Assembly: GCA_963794605.1 (NCBI GenBank)
Contig: CAWCEN010000002.1
Span: 248,001 to 312,000, forward strand
Source: VAXT01 sp963794605
GTDB lineage: Bacteria; Actinomycetota; Thermoleophilia; Gaiellales; Gaiellaceae
Direction of reading: 5' to 3'
DNA: 64,000 nucleotides
In this document: piece by piece, positions 32,159 to 41,187 of the stretch
Layout of the letters: every line of letters begins with the position of its first letter
How positions within the stretch are numbered: position 1 is the stretch's first letter
The notes under the pieces: model-generated
What the model was told of the DNA's origin: nothing
Seen by the model: the letters and a program-made list of their open reading frames with translations, nothing else
The model's database searches: none
Position numbers and translations under genes: made by a program

Positions 32159-32983
32159 ATGGCTGTGGAAGGCCGGCGCATCGCGATCCTCGGCGGCGGC
32201 AAGATCGGCGAGTCGTTGCTCGCCGGCCTGCTCAGCTCCGGGTGGCGCAAGCCGGATGAGATCGTCGTCACCGGTCGCCGCCAGGAGCGGATCGACGAGC
32301 TCGCCGAGCGCCACGGCGTCGAGACGACGCTCGTCAACGCGGATGCGGTGAGCGGCGCCTCGTTCGTCGTGATCGCCGTCAAGCCGCAGGACTTCGACGC
32401 GCTGCTCGGCGAGATCGGCGGGCTGCTCACGCCGGAGCAAACGGTGCTCTCGGTCGCAGCCGCGGTTCCGACCGCGCAGATCGAGCGCCACCTGTCGGAC
32501 GGCGTGCCCGTCCTGCGTGCGATGCCGAACACGCCCGCCACCGTGCACGAAGGCATCGCGGGCCTCTGCGCGGGCGCACATGCCGGCGACGACCACCTCG
32601 CGATGGCCGACGAGGTGCTGAGGCACGTCGGCCGCGTCGTCCAGATTCCCGAGCCCTACATGGACGCGGTCACCGCGGTCTCGGGCTCTGGGCCGGCGTA
32701 CTTCGCGCTGCTCGCCGAGGCGATGATCGAGGCCGGGATCCTGCTCGGTCTCTCGCGGGAGATCTCGACCCAGCTCGTCATTCAGACGATGTTCGGGACC
32801 GCGAAGCTGCTCCGCGACGAGGAGATGCACCCGGTCGAGCTGCGCGAGATGGTCACCTCGCCGGGCGGCACGACGATCCGCGCGATCCGCGAGCTCGAGC
32901 GCGCCGGAGTGCGCGCCGCCTTCCTGAACGCGATCCAGGCGGCCATGGAGCGCTCGAAAGAGCTCGCGGAAGGCGACGCCTAG
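32159..32983 (+). CDS. proC: pyrroline-5-carboxylate reductase
   Basis: 274 residues from ATG 32159, the normal ProC length. Rossmann start IAILGGGKIGESLLAGLL, then VIAVKPQDFDALL, LRAMPNTPATVHEGI and the P5CR signature region VSGSGPAYFALLAEAMIEAG; the terminal MVTSPGGTTIRAIRELE closes the dimerisation domain. It reduces L-pyrroline-5-carboxylate to L-proline with NAD(P)H in the cytosol. Start lies about 13 bases after the 62-bp repeat array. No glutamate-kinase genes nearby, as is common for proC. Confidence 0.95.
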   Translation: MAVEGRRIAILGGGKIGESLLAGLLSSGWRKPDEIVVTGRRQERIDELAERHGVETTLVNADAVSGASFVVIAVKPQDFDALLGEIGGLLTPEQTVLSVAAAVPTAQIERHLSDGVPVLRAMPNTPATVHEGIAGLCAGAHAGDDHLAMADEVLRHVGRVVQIPEPYMDAVTAVSGSGPAYFALLAEAMIEAGILLGLSREISTQLVIQTMFGTAKLLRDEEMHPVELREMVTSPGGTTIRAIRELERAGVRAAFLNAIQAAMERSKELAEGDA

Positions 32984-33086
32984 AGCGGTGGTATGAAGCT
33001 CAAACGCATCGACCGGTCATTTCCGACGGCCGCGAGGGGAACCCACGCAGCCTGAAGACGGCACCGCAAGCGGCGCCTCGGCTGAC

Positions 33087-33755
33087 ATCCGTGTCTTCGA
33101 CTCGCCCCAGGAGGCGCAGGCCGCCGCTGCGGAGCTTCTGGTCGCAGCCGCGCGAGCCGGCGAGCACCTCGCGCTGTCCGGAGGTGACTCGCCGGGCCAT
33201 GCGTTCGAGCTCGCGGCGGCTCTCGAACCGGACTGGAGCCATGCGCGGCTCTGGTGGGGCGACGAGCGCTGTGTCCCGCCGGACGACGAGCGCTCGAACT
33301 ACCTGCTCGCCAAGCGGACGCTGCTCGACCGGATCGAGCAGCAGCCGGCCGAAATCCATCGCATCCGCGGCGAGCTCGGCGGCAAGGTGGCCGCGGACGA
33401 GTACGACCAGGCACTCGAAGGCGTGCAACTCGGGCTCGCGCTCCAGGGCATCGGCACGGACGGGCACACAGCGTCGCTCTTCCCGTACTCGCCCCTCTTG
33501 GGGGAGCGTGAGCGGCGCGCCGTCGCAACTCCGCATGAGGACGTCGAGCGCGTGTCGATGACGCTCCCGGTGCTCTCGGCCGCGGCGCGGGTCGTGTACG
33601 TCGTGCTCGGTGAGGCGAAAGCGGAGGCGGTGAACCGCGCCTTCGCGGGACCGCCCGATCCCGCGACTCCGGCGAGCCTGCTGCGCTCGGAGCACGGCGA
33701 GACCATCGTGCTCCTGGACCGAGCAGCCGCCGCCCGGCTTGACAACAGCGCCTGA
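33087..33755 (+). CDS. pgl: 6-phosphogluconolactonase, start codon unresolved
   Basis: About 222 residues. IRVFDSPQEAQAAAAELL and ALSGGDSPGHAFELA (phosphate loop), ARLWWGDERCVPPDDERSNY and IGTDGHTASLFPYSPLL are the DevB/Pgl signature; the core is complete. It hydrolyses 6-phosphogluconolactone in the pentose-phosphate pathway. The homology starts near 33084, but no ATG, GTG or TTG lies in frame back to the stop at 32996; the listed start is an ATC codon aligned with the family N terminus. An ATG at 32993 is in another frame and reaches a stop within 20 codons. The 3' end holds the promoter of the next gene. Confidence 0.75.
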   Translation: MRVFDSPQEAQAAAAELLVAAARAGEHLALSGGDSPGHAFELAAALEPDWSHARLWWGDERCVPPDDERSNYLLAKRTLLDRIEQQPAEIHRIRGELGGKVAADEYDQALEGVQLGLALQGIGTDGHTASLFPYSPLLGERERRAVATPHEDVERVSMTLPVLSAAARVVYVVLGEAKAEAVNRAFAGPPDPATPASLLRSEHGETIVLLDRAAAARLDNSA

Positions 33756-33766
33756 ATCCCTATATG
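33739..33766 (+). promoter_or_regulatory. sigma70-type promoter of the ArsR-type gene
   Basis: TTGACA (33739-33744), 16-base spacer, TATATG (33761-33766), close to consensus in a GC-rich setting. A CTATATG at 33760-33766 is repeated at 33773-33779, one helical turn and three bases apart, and could be an operator. The start codon lies ten bases after the -10, so the transcript is nearly leaderless. Confidence 0.7.
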
Positions 33767-33776
33767 TAGGATCTAT

Positions 33777-34319
33777 ATGACCGTGGCCCCGACCACATCC
33801 AGCGACGTCTTCACGATCGAGCGCGCCGAACAGCTCAAGGCACTCGGCCATCCGCTGCGCCTACGCGTGCTCGAGATGCTCGGCGACGAAGGCGGCCAGA
33901 GCCTGACGAACCGCGAGCTGGCGCAGAAGCTCAGCGTCGACCCTGGGCACCTGCACTTCCACGTCAAGATGCTCCTCCGCGCCGGCCTCATCGAGCGGGC
34001 CGAGGGCGGCCATGGACGGGAAAAGCCCTATCGCGCCGTCGCCAGCACCGTCCGCGTCGGGCCGGAGCTGCTTGGGTCACGCCTGACCGGCGACCTCCAG
34101 GCCGCAATGCTGGACGAGGTCCAGGCCGGGTTCGCGAAGAGGGACAAGGCCCAGTTCAGAAGCGCTCAGGTGACCGGCCGGGTCACGGCCGAGCAGGCGA
34201 TCGAGATGATCACCGAGCTCGTCGAGAAGGCGCAGGAGCTGGAGGACCCGTCCGTCGACCCGATCGTGATCACGGCGTTCATGCATCCGCCGACGTCGCG
34301 GGGAGAAGCGACGAGCTGA
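33777..34319 (+). CDS. ArsR/winged-helix family regulator (HTH_20 type)
   Basis: 180 residues from ATG 33777. Winged helix, residues about 14-85: ERAEQLKALGHPLRLRVLEM, LTNRELAQKLSVDPGHLHFH (recognition helix), VKMLLRAGLIERAEGGHGRE. The C-terminal half (DLQAAMLDEVQAGFAKRDKA) is helical as in the larger ArsR-like proteins that pair with unrelated metabolic genes; there are no metal-site cysteines. A strong promoter with a repeated CTATATG motif precedes it. The last 41 bases overlap a convergent gene. Confidence 0.85.
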   Translation: MTVAPTTSSDVFTIERAEQLKALGHPLRLRVLEMLGDEGGQSLTNRELAQKLSVDPGHLHFHVKMLLRAGLIERAEGGHGREKPYRAVASTVRVGPELLGSRLTGDLQAAMLDEVQAGFAKRDKAQFRSAQVTGRVTAEQAIEMITELVEKAQELEDPSVDPIVITAFMHPPTSRGEATS

Positions 34320-34947
34320 GCTCGGCGGCGATGCCGCGACGCGCGGCAAGCGCCTGAAGGACGAGCACGGTGTCGGCGACGGGGATGTCCTCGAGGTACT
34401 CCTCGCGCGTCTCGAACGAGTCGAGGACGCCCTCGACTGCGTACGCGTAGCCGACGACGTCCTGGGCGGCGAGGAACGCGAGCGCGTCGCCGACGTCATG
34501 CGGGAAGGCCTCGCTCGTGCGGATCGCGTCTGCGTGGATGACCGCGTCGTGGTCGCGGCCGAGGACGAGCAGCGCGAGCACGGCCGCGTAGCGCCCGATC
34601 GGTGACTCGGACTCGCCGGCGCCGAGCTCGAGCGCCCAGCGAGCCGCCTCCTCGGCTTGCGGCCAGTCATCGGCCAGAATGAGCGCCTTCATCGCGCCGA
34701 TCGGCCGACCCCAACTCCCCTGTGGAGCGCCGTCGATGCTCTCCCGATATCGCTCGGCCGCGCGGTGGAACCACTCGGACGCCTCGTCGGCTCGCCCGTC
34801 CATGAGCAGCGCCAGCCCTGCTCCGCCGGCTGCGTTGCCCATCCGCGTCAGCTGCCGCTGCCGCGCGTCGGGCTCGTCCGGCAGCCGGGACTCGCCGTCC
34901 TCGTAGCGGGCGACCTCGCGGGCGAGATGCACGTCCCAGCCGGACAC
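34279..34947 (-). CDS. TPR-like helical protein of unknown function
   Basis: 222 residues from GTG 34947 (GGAGGT lies 12 bases upstream; ATG 34971 would overlap the divergent start). GLALLMDGRADEASEWFHRA, AMKALILADDWPQAEEAARW and AVLALLVLGRDHDAVIHADA form repeated A-x-x-L-x-G/D helices typical of TPR-like proteins, ending with LQALAARRGIAAELSSSLLP. Many actinobacterial genomes carry such soluble helical proteins of unknown role. It converges with the ArsR gene (41-base overlap) and diverges from the beta-oxidation gene. Confidence 0.7.
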   Translation of the reverse strand: MSGWDVHLAREVARYEDGESRLPDEPDARQRQLTRMGNAAGGAGLALLMDGRADEASEWFHRAAERYRESIDGAPQGSWGRPIGAMKALILADDWPQAEEAARWALELGAGESESPIGRYAAVLALLVLGRDHDAVIHADAIRTSEAFPHDVGDALAFLAAQDVVGYAYAVEGVLDSFETREEYLEDIPVADTVLVLQALAARRGIAAELSSSLLPATSADA

Positions 34948-34969
34948 GGCAGGAAGATAACCTCCCGTC

Positions 34970-36868
34970 ATGGGCGAGCCGGTGACCCAGTTCCACCTCG
35001 ACCGGCGCGACTCGGTAGCGCTCGTCACGATGGACGACGGCACGCGCGCGGGCCGGCCGAACATCCTCAGCCGCGGCGCGCTCGAGTCCCTCGCACAGCT
35101 CCTGCCCGAGCTCGAGGGAAACTCCTTCACCGCGCTTGTCATCACTGGCAAGCCGGGCAGCTTCTCCGGCGGCGCCGACTTAGACGAGTTCCCGCGCATC
35201 GAGACCCGTGAGCAGGCGATCGAGGGCAGCCGTGCGGGACACGAGCTCTTCGCGCGAATCCGGAAGCTGCCGTACACGACCGTGGCCGCGATCAACGGCG
35301 GCATCCTGGGCGGAGGGGTCGAGCTCGCGCTCCACTGCGACTACCGGGTGATCGCCGACGAGGTTCGGCACGTGGCGTCCCCGGAGTGCTTGCTGGGCTT
35401 CGTCCCCGCCTGGGGCGCCACGCAGCTCGGGCCGCGGCTGATCGGCCCCGAGGCGGCCGTGAAGCTGATGGTCATGAACCCGATGCGCCAGAACAAGATG
35501 CTCGACGCCGAGCAGGCGCTCGAGCTCGGCCTCGTCGACCGCGTCATCGAGCTCGAGCGGCTGATCGACGAGGCGATCACGATCGCGCTCGAGCACCCGA
35601 CCCGTGACCCGGCCGACCTCACGTCGACGAGCGACATCGTGGCGCGCGCCCGCGGCCAACTGGACGATTCGCTGCACGGTGCGGCGCCGGCGCCCTACCG
35701 GGCGCTCGACCTGATCGAGGGCGCTCAAGCCTGGACGATCGAGGAGGGCTACCGGGCCGAGGAGGAGGCGCTCGCCGATTTGCTCTTCACACCCGAGGCG
35801 AAAGCATCGCTCTACGCGTTCGACCTGGTCGAGCGGCGCGCCCGTCGCGGTGCTGGTCGCCCGTCCGCCGAGCCGCGCGAAGTGGCGAAGGTCGGAATCG
35901 CCGGCGCCGGGCTCATGGCCGCGCAGCTCGCAACGCTCTTCCTGCGCAGGCTCCGCACGCCGGTCGTTCTACGCGATCTCGACCAGGCGATCGTCGACCG
36001 GGCCCTCGAGACAATCCGCGACGAGCTCGCGGACGCCGCGGCCCGGGGCCGACTCGATCGCGAGCAGGCCGTCTCGCTGGCCGCACAAGCGACCGGTACG
36101 ACGTCCTACGACGGGTTCGAGCACTGCGACCTCGTGATCGAGGCCGTCTTCGAGGAGCTCGACGTCAAGCGTCAGGTTTTCGGCGAGCTCGAGGGAGTGG
36201 TCTCGGCCGACTGCGTGCTCGCGACGAACACGTCCGCGCTCTCCGTGACCGCGATGGGCGAGGACCTCGAGCACGCGGGACGACTGGTCGGCATGCACTT
36301 CTTCAATCCGGTCGCTCTGATGCCCCTCGTCGAGCTCGTCCGCACGCCCGAGACGGACGACGCCGCGCTCGCGACGGCGTGGGCTGTGGCCGACAAGCTC
36401 CGCAAGCGGCCCGTTCTGGTTCACGACGCACCTGGGTTCGTCGTCAACCGGCTGTTGACCCGGATGATGCTCGTCGTCCTCGAGTCGGTCGAGCGCGGCA
36501 ACTCGGTCGAGGAGGCGGACGAGGCGGTGCTTTCGCTCGGGCTACCGATGGCGCCGTCGGTGCTGCTGCAGATGGTCGGCGAGCAGGTTGCGACCCATGT
36601 GCGCGAGACGCTCCAGGTTGCGTTCCCCGAGCGGTTCGCGATCACCGCGGATGGGCCGGTCAGAACCGTCGAGGAGATCCGCAACGCTGTCGTCGAGGCC
36701 CTCGCGGACGAGACAGGGCACATGCTCGCCGAGGGCGTCGTCGGCTCACCGAAGGACATCGACACTGCGCTCATCCTGGGCGCCGGCTTCCCGTTCTTCA
36801 TGGGCGGCCTAACCCCGTACCTACGCGAAAACGGCTATTCATTTGAGCTGACCCCGCGTGAGGCTTGA
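34970..36868 (+). CDS. enoyl-CoA hydratase / 3-hydroxyacyl-CoA dehydrogenase fusion (FadB/FadJ-like)
   Basis: 632 residues. Crotonase half (residues 1-295): LVITGKPGSFSGGADLDEF (oxyanion hole), AAINGGILGGGVELALHCDY and ASPECLLGFVPAWGATQLGP with the catalytic Glu. Dehydrogenase half (from 300): NAD-binding VGIAGAGLMAAQLATLFL, FEELDVKRQVFGEL, ATNTSALSVTAM and the catalytic His in VGMHFFNPVALMPLVELV; C-terminal domain ends with MGGLTPYLREN. It carries out two steps of fatty-acid beta-oxidation. It is about 80 residues shorter than the E. coli FadB chain. Standing alone, without thiolase alongside. Confidence 0.93.
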   Translation: MGEPVTQFHLDRRDSVALVTMDDGTRAGRPNILSRGALESLAQLLPELEGNSFTALVITGKPGSFSGGADLDEFPRIETREQAIEGSRAGHELFARIRKLPYTTVAAINGGILGGGVELALHCDYRVIADEVRHVASPECLLGFVPAWGATQLGPRLIGPEAAVKLMVMNPMRQNKMLDAEQALELGLVDRVIELERLIDEAITIALEHPTRDPADLTSTSDIVARARGQLDDSLHGAAPAPYRALDLIEGAQAWTIEEGYRAEEEALADLLFTPEAKASLYAFDLVERRARRGAGRPSAEPREVAKVGIAGAGLMAAQLATLFLRRLRTPVVLRDLDQAIVDRALETIRDELADAAARGRLDREQAVSLAAQATGTTSYDGFEHCDLVIEAVFEELDVKRQVFGELEGVVSADCVLATNTSALSVTAMGEDLEHAGRLVGMHFFNPVALMPLVELVRTPETDDAALATAWAVADKLRKRPVLVHDAPGFVVNRLLTRMMLVVLESVERGNSVEEADEAVLSLGLPMAPSVLLQMVGEQVATHVRETLQVAFPERFAITADGPVRTVEEIRNAVVEALADETGHMLAEGVVGSPKDIDTALILGAGFPFFMGGLTPYLRENGYSFELTPREA

Positions 36869-36970
36869 AGCGCCGCCCTTTGGGGTATGCTTCGGATTGC
36901 GACGCTCATTGGGGATTCGGAGCGCGCCCTCTCTAATTTCTGAGGCATCGCGGCCCTTTGTGCCGCCTAC

Positions 36971-39505
36971 ATGCGGGAAACCACCGAGCAGCTATCAGCA
37001 ACGCCTGCGATCGACGATCTCGTCGCTAGCGCACAGAAGGCCGGGGACTGGGCCGGCGAGCCCCTGCTCCACAACGACGAGGATCCTGCCCAGGTGCTCG
37101 CGCCCGCAACGGCGCGGCGTAATGCGCTCGACGAAGCGCTGACCGAGATCGAGGCCGGCCATGAGACGCCGTCCTCGCAGTGGAAGGTGCACTTCGCCCT
37201 CATGCTCGGCCTCGAGCGGGTGCTGTCCGAGAAGCCCCCGCACCTCGCCTCCGGCACCGAGCTGCGCCGCCACCAGGTGGACGCGCTCGCCGGAATGCTC
37301 ACCGAGCTGATCGCAGCCAACCAGCGGCAGGCCGAGGAGCCTTTGAACGGCAACGGGAGCGCCAACGGGCAGGTCGAGGCGACCGACCTCGAGGAAGAGG
37401 ACGCGGACTTCGGCGTCGTCGACGAGGAACTGCTCCCGGAGGAGCTGCCGCCGGCCGACGACCCTGGTGCGATCCGCCGCTACCGGTTCCGCCATCCGAC
37501 CGCGTCCGGGAAGACGATCGCCGCCGCAGGCTTCGTCGAGGCGGCCCGCACGATGGGCGTCCTCATCCTCACCCACCGCCGACTGCTCGTCTCGCAGTTC
37601 AACCGTGAGCTCGCGGCCGAGGGCTACGGCGAGCGGCTCACGCCGATCGTCGAGCAGGGCCAGAACTCGCCGCAGCCGGCTCCGATCACCGTCCAGACGT
37701 ACGCGTGGTTCGCGCGGCACCACGACTCGATCAGCCGCGACACGTACCAGCTCGTGATCGCCGACGAGGCGCACACCGCGCTCGGCGAGAAGACGAGCCA
37801 CGCGATCCGCAGCTTCCCCGACCCGATCTACATCGGAATGACCGCGACCGAGCAGCTGATCGCGAAGCAGGTCTCGGACGTCTTCCCCGCCTCGGTCGAC
37901 GACCTCCCGCTCCAGGACGCTGCTCGGCGAGGCCTGATCGCGCCGCTGCGCAACCTCCGCGTCCCGCCCGCGGCCGCGATCCACTCGGTCCCGATCGTCG
38001 GCGGCGACTTCGAGGAGCGCGCGCTCGCCGCGGCTCTCGACCACACCGCTCTGAACCAGGCAGCGGCGAGCCTCTACCGCGACCGTTTCGACTCGACGCC
38101 CGGAATCGTCTACGCGGCCGGGGTCGACCACGCCTACAACCTCGCGCAGGAGTTCCGCGCCGCGGGCCTCAAGGCCGAGGCGGTCAGCGGGCGGACGCCT
38201 CCGGTCAAGCTCGCCGAGATCCTCGCCGCCTACGAACGGGGCGAGATCGACGTTCTGATCAACGCGATGCTGCTCGCGGAGGGCTGGAACTCGCCGCGCG
38301 CAACCGTGGTCATGCACCTCGCACCGACCGCGAGCCGCCGCGTCTACCAGCAGCGGATCGGCCGGATCATGCGCATGCACCCGCGGAAGGAAGCCGGGAT
38401 CGTCGTCGACTTCGTGAACAAGGGCGCGACACACAACGACCGCGTCATTTCGCTGCACAGCTTGCTCGGCGCCGACTTCTACCGCGAGGGCGCCCGCGTC
38501 ACGCCCGCACCGCGCCGACGCCCGAACCGCCGTGCGCGACGCAAGCTCTCGCCCGCTCCCTGGCTCGTGCCGGTGACGCCGGACGTGCGTCGCCGCCTCT
38601 CGGTCATCCAGCGCGAGTGGCAGCGGATCGACCCGCGCTACCTGGACGAGGACGAGCAGCGCTACTGGGCCTCGATCGCGGGCCGCCAGGTGCGCTTCGA
38701 GGAGCGCGCCGACTTCGTGAAGAAGCTCTCGGACGGCAAGGCGAGCAAAGCGTGCCTCGAGCAGTTCCTCGCCACGGCCGCGGCCGAGAACCCGAACCGG
38801 CGCCTCCGGATGATGGCGCTCTCCGATCGCGTCTCGATGACCGTCGAGCGTGCCGACTTCGACGACCTCGTCACGCTCGTCATCCAGGGCGCGACGTGGG
38901 ACAAGGACCGTGTCCAGGGCGCGCGGATCCTCCTACGGGCGATCGGCGAAGGAAAGGCGGACGCTCCGGAGCAGATCCTCGCCCGCTGGACGTGGAAGCT
39001 CGCGCGAGCGACGCGCAAGGCGCAGGACCGCCGAGTTAGCGCGGAGTTCCCGGAGGCGAAGCGCCTACTGGGCGCGCTCGCGAACTCCCGCGGGCACCGC
39101 CACGAGGAGAACGCTGCGAAGCTCGTCAACGCGGCGCTCGAGCTCCCGATCGGCGTCGGTGTCGCCCTGCTCGCCTCTGCGGACGGCTACACGCCTCGCG
39201 CCACGAAGCTGATCGAAGGCGCGCGCGAGAGGATCGGGACGCTCTCCGAGGTCGCGTACGCGCTCGGGGAGAACCTCCCGCCGCCCAAGGCGCACGCCGG
39301 CCGGAGACGGCGCAGGCGGCGGAAGAAGAAAGGCGGGCAGCAGCAGCAGCAACAGCAGGCAGGCGAGACGCAGGCGGCCCAGCAATCCCAGGACAGCGCG
39401 CAGCCGAAGAAACGGCGCCGACGCCGTAAGCCGTCGCAGGCGGCCAAAATCGAGGCCGCTCCGGCGCAAGAGTCGGATCACGCACAGGCCGCCGAATCGT
39501 CGTAA
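36971..39505 (+). CDS. DEAH-type superfamily 2 helicase with basic/Gln-rich tail
   Basis: 844 residues. A helical N-terminal extension and acidic spacer (DLEEEDADFGVVDEELLPEE) precede the SF2 core: Walker A HPTASGKTIAAAGF, DEAH box VIADEAHTAL, T-A-T motif GMTATEQ, and domain two ending RRVYQQRIGRIMRMHPRKE (motif VI). A C-terminal helical region follows, then a low-complexity tail with RRRRRRRKKK, seven glutamines, and KKRRRRRKP. The tail probably contacts RNA or DNA. This is a DEAD/DEAH helicase family of actinobacteria of unknown target. Upstream 36869-36970 shows no additional gene. Confidence 0.9.
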   Translation: MRETTEQLSATPAIDDLVASAQKAGDWAGEPLLHNDEDPAQVLAPATARRNALDEALTEIEAGHETPSSQWKVHFALMLGLERVLSEKPPHLASGTELRRHQVDALAGMLTELIAANQRQAEEPLNGNGSANGQVEATDLEEEDADFGVVDEELLPEELPPADDPGAIRRYRFRHPTASGKTIAAAGFVEAARTMGVLILTHRRLLVSQFNRELAAEGYGERLTPIVEQGQNSPQPAPITVQTYAWFARHHDSISRDTYQLVIADEAHTALGEKTSHAIRSFPDPIYIGMTATEQLIAKQVSDVFPASVDDLPLQDAARRGLIAPLRNLRVPPAAAIHSVPIVGGDFEERALAAALDHTALNQAAASLYRDRFDSTPGIVYAAGVDHAYNLAQEFRAAGLKAEAVSGRTPPVKLAEILAAYERGEIDVLINAMLLAEGWNSPRATVVMHLAPTASRRVYQQRIGRIMRMHPRKEAGIVVDFVNKGATHNDRVISLHSLLGADFYREGARVTPAPRRRPNRRARRKLSPAPWLVPVTPDVRRRLSVIQREWQRIDPRYLDEDEQRYWASIAGRQVRFEERADFVKKLSDGKASKACLEQFLATAAAENPNRRLRMMALSDRVSMTVERADFDDLVTLVIQGATWDKDRVQGARILLRAIGEGKADAPEQILARWTWKLARATRKAQDRRVSAEFPEAKRLLGALANSRGHRHEENAAKLVNAALELPIGVGVALLASADGYTPRATKLIEGARERIGTLSEVAYALGENLPPPKAHAGRRRRRRRKKKGGQQQQQQQAGETQAAQQSQDSAQPKKRRRRRKPSQAAKIEAAPAQESDHAQAAESS

Positions 39506-39542
39506 TTCCCGCTTAACCACCTGCTCTCTACGCTAAAGGCGA

Positions 39543-41174
39543 ATGCTCGTCCTGATCGGAATCGGGCTTGCAGCCGGATTCATCACGGCGATCTCGCCCT
39601 GCGTCCTCCCGGTCCTGCCGATCATCTTCGCGGGCGGCGCGACCGGAGGCCGCCGGAAGCCGTTCGCGATCATCGCGGGGCTCGTTCTCAGCTTTACGGC
39701 CTTCACGCTCTTCGGCGTCTGGCTCCTGCGCACGCTCGGCCTGCCTGAAGACCTGCTGCGCAACATCGCGATCGCGCTGCTCTTCGTCGTCGCCGCGACG
39801 CTGCTCTTTCCGAAGGTCGAGGAGATCGTCCAGCGGCCGCTCCTACGCCTGTCGCGCCGCCCGAGCGGCGACCTCGGCGGCGGGGCGCTGCTCGGCGCGA
39901 GCCTCGGTCTCGTCTTCGTTCCGTGCGCAGGGCCCGTGCTGGCAGCGATCACGGTCGTCGGAGCAACACAGGACGTGGGCTTCCGCGCGATCGTGCTCAC
40001 GCTCGCATACGCGATTGGCGCCGCGATCCCGATGCTGCTCGTCGCGATTGGCGGCCGCGCCGGGATGAACGCGCTGCGACCGCACGCGCACCGCATACGG
40101 CAGGCGCTCGGCGTCGTCGTGGGGCTGACGGCGCTCGCGATCGCGCTCAACGTCGACCGCCACTTCCAAACCGCGCTCCCCGGGTACACGGAGGCGCTCC
40201 AGAGCAAGGTCGAGGAGAGCGACAGCGCGCAGCGCCAGCTGCAGGGGCTGCGCGGGAACACGCGTCAGGTCGCGTCGACGACGTCGCTCAAGGACTACGG
40301 CACGGCGCCCGAGCTGACCGGGCTCACGAACTGGATCAACAGCAAGCCGCTGACGCTGAAGAAGCTGCGCGGCAAGGTCGTTCTGATCGACTTCTGGACG
40401 TACTCATGCATCAACTGCCTCCGCACGCTGCCGCACGTGAAGGCCTGGTCCCGGACGTACCAGGACAAAGGGCTCGTCGTGATCGGCGTGCACACGCCCG
40501 AGTTCGCGTTCGAGCACGTACCGAGTAACGTCCGCAGCGCCGTTCGCCGGCTCGGGGTCACCTACCCGGTCGCACTCGACAACGACTACGGGACCTGGAA
40601 CGCGTTCAAGAACCAGTACTGGCCGGCGAAGTACCTGATCGACCGAAGTGGACACCTGCGCTACTACCACTTCGGCGAGGGCTCCTACGACACGACCGAG
40701 GCGCGCATCCGCACGCTCCTCGGCGAAAACGGCGGGATGCTCCCGGTCGCGAACGAGCTATCCGACCCGACGCCGACGCAGGTGATGACGCCCGAGTCGT
40801 ACCTCGGTTACGAGCGCCTGGCGCGCTTCGCACAGAGGACGGTCACGCCCGACCGGTTCGCGACCTACCACTTCCCGGCCGGCGACCTCCAGGAGAACGA
40901 GCTCGCCTACGCCGGCCGCTGGAAGGTGCAGGGCGAGCGGATCGTCGCGGGCCCCGGCGCCCAGCTCCGGCTCCGCTTCGTGGCCCGGAGCGCCCACCTC
41001 GTTCTCGGCGGGCACGGCTCGGTGGCAGTCATCGTCGACGGGAAGCCCGTCGGAGTCGTCCCGGTCCGCGGAAGTCGCCTCTACACGCTGGCACGACTAG
41101 CGACAGCGCAGAGCAGGCTGCTCGAGCTGCACTTCAGCCCGGGCGTCGAGGCCTACGCGTTCACGTTCGGCTAA
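39543..41174 (+). CDS. dipZ: DipZ-type protein: CcdA membrane domain fused to thioredoxin and NHL/CBM-like domain
   Basis: 543 residues. Six-segment CcdA/DsbD-type core (residues about 1-205) with redox cysteines in TAISPCVLPVLP and FVPCAGPVLAA; then an extracytoplasmic thioredoxin/TlpA-like domain with IDFWTYSCINCLRTLPHVKA (C-x-x-C) and LVVIGVHTPEFAFEHV, and a C-terminal beta domain (from about 415). It would relay electrons from cytosolic thioredoxin across the membrane to reduce periplasmic disulfides, for example for cytochrome maturation. Actinobacterial DipZ has this exact fusion. Starts 37 bases after the helicase. Confidence 0.92.
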   Translation: MLVLIGIGLAAGFITAISPCVLPVLPIIFAGGATGGRRKPFAIIAGLVLSFTAFTLFGVWLLRTLGLPEDLLRNIAIALLFVVAATLLFPKVEEIVQRPLLRLSRRPSGDLGGGALLGASLGLVFVPCAGPVLAAITVVGATQDVGFRAIVLTLAYAIGAAIPMLLVAIGGRAGMNALRPHAHRIRQALGVVVGLTALAIALNVDRHFQTALPGYTEALQSKVEESDSAQRQLQGLRGNTRQVASTTSLKDYGTAPELTGLTNWINSKPLTLKKLRGKVVLIDFWTYSCINCLRTLPHVKAWSRTYQDKGLVVIGVHTPEFAFEHVPSNVRSAVRRLGVTYPVALDNDYGTWNAFKNQYWPAKYLIDRSGHLRYYHFGEGSYDTTEARIRTLLGENGGMLPVANELSDPTPTQVMTPESYLGYERLARFAQRTVTPDRFATYHFPAGDLQENELAYAGRWKVQGERIVAGPGAQLRLRFVARSAHLVLGGHGSVAVIVDGKPVGVVPVRGSRLYTLARLATAQSRLLELHFSPGVEAYAFTFG

Positions 41175-41187
41175 ACGGGAAACGGAG

